Under the pieces are notes generated by a model. It did not search any database. It was given only the letters and a program-made list of their open reading frames with translations, and was not told the origin of the DNA. From JABSSA01 sp039975755 (GTDB lineage Bacteria; Pseudomonadota; Alphaproteobacteria; Rhodobacterales; Rhodobacteraceae), in contig JBDWGM010000125.1 in assembly GCA_039975755.1 (NCBI GenBank), forward strand, positions 34,851-98,850: 64,000 nucleotides of DNA, read 5' to 3'. Shown here one piece after another: positions 60,504 through 64,000 of the stretch; within the stretch, counting starts at the first letter, position 1; each line of letters begins with the position of its first letter. The position numbers were made by a program, and so were the translations under genes.

Positions 60504-61904
60504 ATGGCCCCCACAAAACTATATGCTGGTGCAAAACTGCGCGAAGTTCGCACACGCATCGGCCTGACCCAAAAAGACTTTGCGGCCAAGCTGGGTGTAT
60601 CGTTGCCCTATTTGAACCAGATGGAAAACAACAACCGCCCGGTTTCTACGGCGGTTGTTTTGTCACTGGCGCAGGAATTTGGGTTGGATGTCACTGAACT
60701 CAGCAGTGGCGACGGTGAACGTATCGTGTCAGACATGCGAGAAGCTCTTGCCGATCCAGTCTTTGGTGCGGACATGCCGCCCTTGGCCGACTTGCGTCTT
60801 GCCGCATCCAACGCCCCGGCTCTGGCACATGCCTTTTTGGATTTGCATCGCGCGTATCGCCAGACGCACGAACGACTTGCCTCACTGGACGAAGCATTGG
60901 GGCGCGAAGATGCGCGCGCTCGTCCAAGCCCATGGGAAGAGGTGCGTGATTTCTTTCACTATTGTGACAACTACATCGATGCCGTGGATCGCGCTGCTGA
61001 ACATTTTGCAACGGACCAAGGGCGGATACAGAATATTCGCGTAAGCGCAGTCGCAACCTTGGGCGTCATCGAAGTCGAAGTGATCTTTGCTGATATCGAC
61101 GGCCTGCGAGAGTATGATCCCGAACGAAAGATCCTCACCATTTCGAACCGCACAGCCCCTGAAACACAGACCTTCCAAATCTTGTTGCAGGTCGCCTTGT
61201 TGCGTCAGAATGCGCTACTGGAGGCGACCTTAGATTTGGCCCGTTTTCATTCCCAAGAAGCACGCGCAATCGCCAAAATTGGATTGGCCAACTATTTTGC
61301 CGGCGCTGCCTTGATGCCCTATCAGCGTTTTTTGGAATCAGCCCAAGAATGCCGTCATGATCTTGAAGTGTTGGCCGGTCGGTTTGGGTCGTCCGTCGAA
61401 CAAGTGTGTCATCGACTATCCACGCTCCAACGCCCCGGTGCGAAAGGAATACCCTTTTTTTTCGTCCGTGTGGATCAGGCTGGAACAATCACAAAACGTC
61501 ATTCCGCAACGCGTCTGCAATTCGCACGTTTCGGGGGGGCCTGCCCTTTGTGGAATGTCCATCGCGCTTTTGAATTGCCCGGTCAGTTCCTACGTCAAAT
61601 GGCCGAAACACCAGACGGAATACGTTACATTTCACTGGCCCGCGATGTCACCAAATCGGCCGGTAGATTTGGCGCACCGGTCCGTCGCTATGCCATTGCA
61701 TTGGGATGCGAGGTCAAACACGCGCCGGCACTTGTCTATGCGGACGGCATGGATGTGGGACGGGACGAAGCGTTTGAACCAATCGGAATTTCATGTCGGA
61801 TTTGCGAACGAAAGAACTGTCATCAACGCTCAGTTCCACCATTGGAACGTCAGCTATATGTCGATCCTGACAAGCGTGATGTCTTGCCCTATGTCGTCCG
61901 TTAG
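60504..61904 (+). CDS. pccR: Short-chain acyl-CoA regulator PccR (ScfR family, XRE type)
   Basis: Protein of 466 residues from ATG 60504 (GTG 60495 is possible). Residues about 8-63 form an XRE helix-turn-helix (IGLTQKDFAAKLGVSLPYLNQ). The middle (residues about 150-320) has the IrrE/ImmA-like region of the family with AKIGLANYFAGAALMPY. The C-terminal third is the cysteine-containing DUF2083 part (GISCRICERKNCHQR) that senses acyl-CoA. In Rhodobacter sphaeroides PccR controls pccB in response to propionyl-CoA supply. The location next to pccB strongly supports the name. Confidence 0.87.
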   Translation: MAPTKLYAGAKLREVRTRIGLTQKDFAAKLGVSLPYLNQMENNNRPVSTAVVLSLAQEFGLDVTELSSGDGERIVSDMREALADPVFGADMPPLADLRLAASNAPALAHAFLDLHRAYRQTHERLASLDEALGREDARARPSPWEEVRDFFHYCDNYIDAVDRAAEHFATDQGRIQNIRVSAVATLGVIEVEVIFADIDGLREYDPERKILTISNRTAPETQTFQILLQVALLRQNALLEATLDLARFHSQEARAIAKIGLANYFAGAALMPYQRFLESAQECRHDLEVLAGRFGSSVEQVCHRLSTLQRPGAKGIPFFFVRVDQAGTITKRHSATRLQFARFGGACPLWNVHRAFELPGQFLRQMAETPDGIRYISLARDVTKSAGRFGAPVRRYAIALGCEVKHAPALVYADGMDVGRDEAFEPIGISCRICERKNCHQRSVPPLERQLYVDPDKRDVLPYVVR

Positions 61905-62557
61905 CGCCGCGCCTTGCGCCAACCTGCGTGTTTTGCATCTGCTTCGGAGCAAAACCAGCGTTCCCCTTTGTCAGTACGGATAGACGTTTCGTTGTAAAAG
62001 GCCTGCCCCGGCATATGATATATCCGCCCGCCCGACGAAATATTGCCTTTAATCGCGCACCCTTGTTTTGGTGTACTTGCTGATCGATTTACAGATTTGG
62101 CTTTGCGAGATTCGCTAGGTCCCTGGACCTGAAATCGATGTAATCCGCGTCCAGATGTAAATGCTCTTTTTTCGTCCAAGTCATAATCTAATGAATAACG
62201 CCGATACGCAAAAGCCAATCCTTCAGACACAAGCTATTTCCCCAAATCAATTCTGCGCACACGGCATTTCGCGACAACCCGCCCATATTGATCGGTATCA
62301 ATAGCGACACAACGGGCTCTTTTTTTCTCAAATTTTGCCCGCAAAAGGTCTCGGACCCATGTGCCACAGGGAAAATCGGCCTGATCCTGCGTGCGACATG
62401 TTTGATCCAATTCCGGAGCATCAATACCGTGCAATCGAATGACAGTGCCCGCAACGCGTACTGTGTCACCGTCGATGACTTTGACCCTTCCGACCACATC
62501 GCTAAAGGCGGTTATTGGCAAAATCAAAAGAACAAGGACAGAACAAAGTCTTAACAT
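61901..62557 (-). pseudogene. SNase-like/Sunset-domain gene interrupted by an in-frame amber codon
   Basis: One continuous frame of 219 codons encodes a signal peptide, a thermonuclease-like domain (VKVIDGDTVRV, IRLHGIDAPELDQTC, DQYGRVVAKC) and a C-terminal Sunset-type domain (GCAIKGNIS, YHMPGQAFYNETSI, WFCSEADAKHAGWRKA). At 62234-62236 the frame reads TAG where relatives have Trp in a GKWLVSEGLA-like stretch, so a single TGG to TAG change has split it. Downstream sequence is still intact in frame, arguing for a recent event, readthrough, reinitiation at GTG 62228-62230, or a sequencing error. It overlaps pccR by 4 bases at the stops. Confidence 0.8.
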
Positions 62558-62611
62558 CCCGTTTAAATGAGGGTTTGAAAGTATTAACGCAACCGTATTT
62601 GTGCGAAACCA

Positions 62612-64000
62612 TTAACGCTGTGCGGATTGCCAATTCGGATTGATCCAAGGTTGGTCATTGGCCGGGGCCAACGGATCGCGACCTAGAATGTGATCCGCCA
62701 TTTTCTCGCCCGTCATGATCGATGGCCCGTTCAAATTGCCATTGGTGATACGGGGAAACACTGAACTGTCGACAACGCGCAAAGCGTCCACGCCAATCAC
62801 CCGGCCCTGCGCATCCACAACGGCGTTGGGATCATCGACGTTCCCCATGCGACAGGTGCCGCAAGGATGATACGCGCTTTCGGCGTGGTCACGAATGACA
62901 TCGTCCAGTTCATCATCCGTTTGCGCGTCCGCACCAGGTTGGATTTCATGTTTGACGTAAGGTGCAAAAGCGTCTTGGGCGAAGATTTCGCGTGTCAGAC
63001 GGATACAGGTACGGAACTCTTCCCAGTCTTGCGGATTGCTCATGTAATTAAACCGTATCAAAGGATCATCATCAGGGTCAGCAGACTTGAGAGTTATACT
63101 GCCACGAGACGTTGATCGCATCGGGCCAACATGAGTTTGGAACCCATGCCCTTCCGCAGCGGCTTGCCCGTCATAGCGCACCGCAATTGGTAAAAAGTGA
63201 AATTGGATATCAGGATATTCAATCCCTGCACGCGATCGAATGAAGCCTGCACTTTCAAAGTTGTTAGTCGCCCCCGGTCCGGATTTTTGGAACAACCATC
63301 GTGCGCCGACATATGCCTTGCCCAGCAGGTTCCAGTATTTGAACAACGTAATCGGCTGGCTGGCGGCCATCTGGATATACATCTCTAGGTGATCTTGCAG
63401 ATTTTGCCCAACGCCCGCGCGATCTGCGACAACTGGCACGCCGTGTTCTTGCAAATGCGAAGCCGGTCCGATCCCCGACAACATCAGTATTTTAGGCGTA
63501 TTGATCGAGGAAGATGCAAGAATGACTTCGCGCCGCGCCCGAATACGCTGCCCCCCCTTTAGATCAACGGCAACAGCGCGGCCGTCCTGCATGACAACAC
63601 GTTCAACCAATCCACGCACCAAATCGCAATTGGGGCGCTTCAAAGCGGGTTTCAGATATGCATTTGCCGCCGACCAACGCTGTCCCCGCCAGACAGTCTG
63701 TTCCATCGGGCCGAAACCCTCTTGTTGCTGACCGTTGTAATCGCCCGTAACAGGATATCCGGCCTGTTGGCCAGCTTCTACAAACGCATGATACAGGGGG
63801 TTTTCACGCCTCCCGCGCGAAATATGCAAAGGCCCATTTGATCCGCGCCATTCTGGATCGCCGCCATGCCCCCCATCATGCCAATTTTCCATGCGCTTGA
63901 AATAAGGTAACACGTCCGCATAAGACCAACCCTGCGCACCGCTTTCCGCCCAGTGGTCATAATCGCGCGCATGCCCGCGCACATAAACCATGCCGTTGAT
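62612..64000 (-). CDS. betA: Choline dehydrogenase-like GMC oxidoreductase (partial, N-terminus outside)
   Basis: About 463 residues of the C-terminal part are visible; the frame continues past the right edge as ...INGMVYVRGHARDYD. GMC landmarks: the segment SSINTPKILMLSGIGP, the QNLQDHLEMYIQ turn, and the C-terminal ESAYHPCGTCRMG with the active-site His. This suits BetA, which oxidises choline to betaine aldehyde as the first step of glycine betaine synthesis. Other GMC alcohol oxidases are possible since the betB/betI partners are not in view. Confidence 0.85.
   Translation of the reverse strand: MNGMVYVRGHARDYDHWAESGAQGWSYADVLPYFKRMENWHDGGHGGDPEWRGSNGPLHISRGRRENPLYHAFVEAGQQAGYPVTGDYNGQQQEGFGPMEQTVWRGQRWSAANAYLKPALKRPNCDLVRGLVERVVMQDGRAVAVDLKGGQRIRARREVILASSSINTPKILMLSGIGPASHLQEHGVPVVADRAGVGQNLQDHLEMYIQMAASQPITLFKYWNLLGKAYVGARWLFQKSGPGATNNFESAGFIRSRAGIEYPDIQFHFLPIAVRYDGQAAAEGHGFQTHVGPMRSTSRGSITLKSADPDDDPLIRFNYMSNPQDWEEFRTCIRLTREIFAQDAFAPYVKHEIQPGADAQTDDELDDVIRDHAESAYHPCGTCRMGNVDDPNAVVDAQGRVIGVDALRVVDSSVFPRITNGNLNGPSIMTGEKMADHILGRDPLAPANDQPWINPNWQSAQR

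Noticed and set aside
1..64000. tRNA, rRNA, CRISPR arrays, insertion sequences, prophage or integrative-element genes
   Set aside because: I looked for cloverleaf-like and repeat-spacer patterns and for transposase, integrase and phage proteins and found none that I can support.

Overview
The window looks like a chromosomal segment of an alphaproteobacterium of the Rhodobacterales, most likely the marine Roseobacter group. This rests on gene content: an Irr-type Fur protein divergent from fabA-fabB-fabI, an AI-2E exporter/HdaA/ppk/ppx run, an LdtR-type MarR regulator, short-form ProS followed by LolCD, a pccB/pccA/methylmalonyl-CoA mutase region with a PccR regulator, DUF1194 and VPLPA-CTERM proteins. 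By eye the base composition is moderate for this group, with visibly AT-richer stretches around 26.8-28.6 kb and 56.8-57.5 kb. I see no rRNA, tRNA, CRISPR array, insertion sequence or prophage.

Layout. 0-6.4 kb: two tandem DUF1194 proteins, LdtR, SdhE with an XRE protein, an aspartate aminotransferase, small hypotheticals and a LuxR-type regulator. 6.4-10.1 kb: a MATE exporter, then two co-oriented alpha/beta hydrolases. 10.5-20.1 kb: nine minus-strand genes, several overlapping by 1-4 bases, encoding (in transcription order) a haloacid-dehalogenase-type hydrolase, an alpha/beta hydrolase, a PLP-dependent dehydratase, an EEP-fold hydrolase, PcaD-like and PcaB-like enzymes, a TetA-like exporter, a zinc alcohol dehydrogenase and an enolase-superfamily enzyme. 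20.2-24.2 kb: the fatty-acid cluster (fabA, an unknown membrane protein, fabB, fabI) with divergent irr. 24.4-28.6 kb: a dioxygenase, a thioesterase, a lipoprotein with a zinc-protease-like motif, a YdcZ-type membrane protein, a 29-residue membrane micro-gene with its own terminator, and a VPLPA-CTERM surface protein.

28.6-48.1 kb is mostly housekeeping: parE, an EEP protein, an Ldh-type dehydrogenase, lolD/lolC, DUF2937, a serine hydrolase, proS, then AI-2E/hdaA/ppk/ppx, a second minus-strand group (secreted hypothetical, EEP, DnaJ/TerB, GNAT, VOC) and nhaA. 48.2-61.9 kb is the propionyl-CoA to succinyl-CoA region. Carboxylase subunits (pccB, pccA) and the mutase lie on the minus strand and are interleaved with small uncharacterised proteins; an MFS transporter and the regulator pccR lie on the plus strand next to pccB. 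TTTGCAAA octamers, the element known for PccR in Rhodobacter sphaeroides, occur in both the pccB/MFS gap and directly upstream of pccR. The window ends with a Sunset/SNase-type gene broken by an in-frame amber codon and a partial choline-dehydrogenase-like gene.

The observations I find most worth following are: the PccR-type sites that appear to bring an MFS transporter and pccR itself into the propionate regulon; the 29-residue membrane micro-gene; the amber-interrupted nuclease gene; the enolase-superfamily protein lacking usual active-site acids within an incomplete pca-like operon; and the unexplained 58-nt hairpin at 10.4 kb. No convincing entirely new defence-type system is visible.
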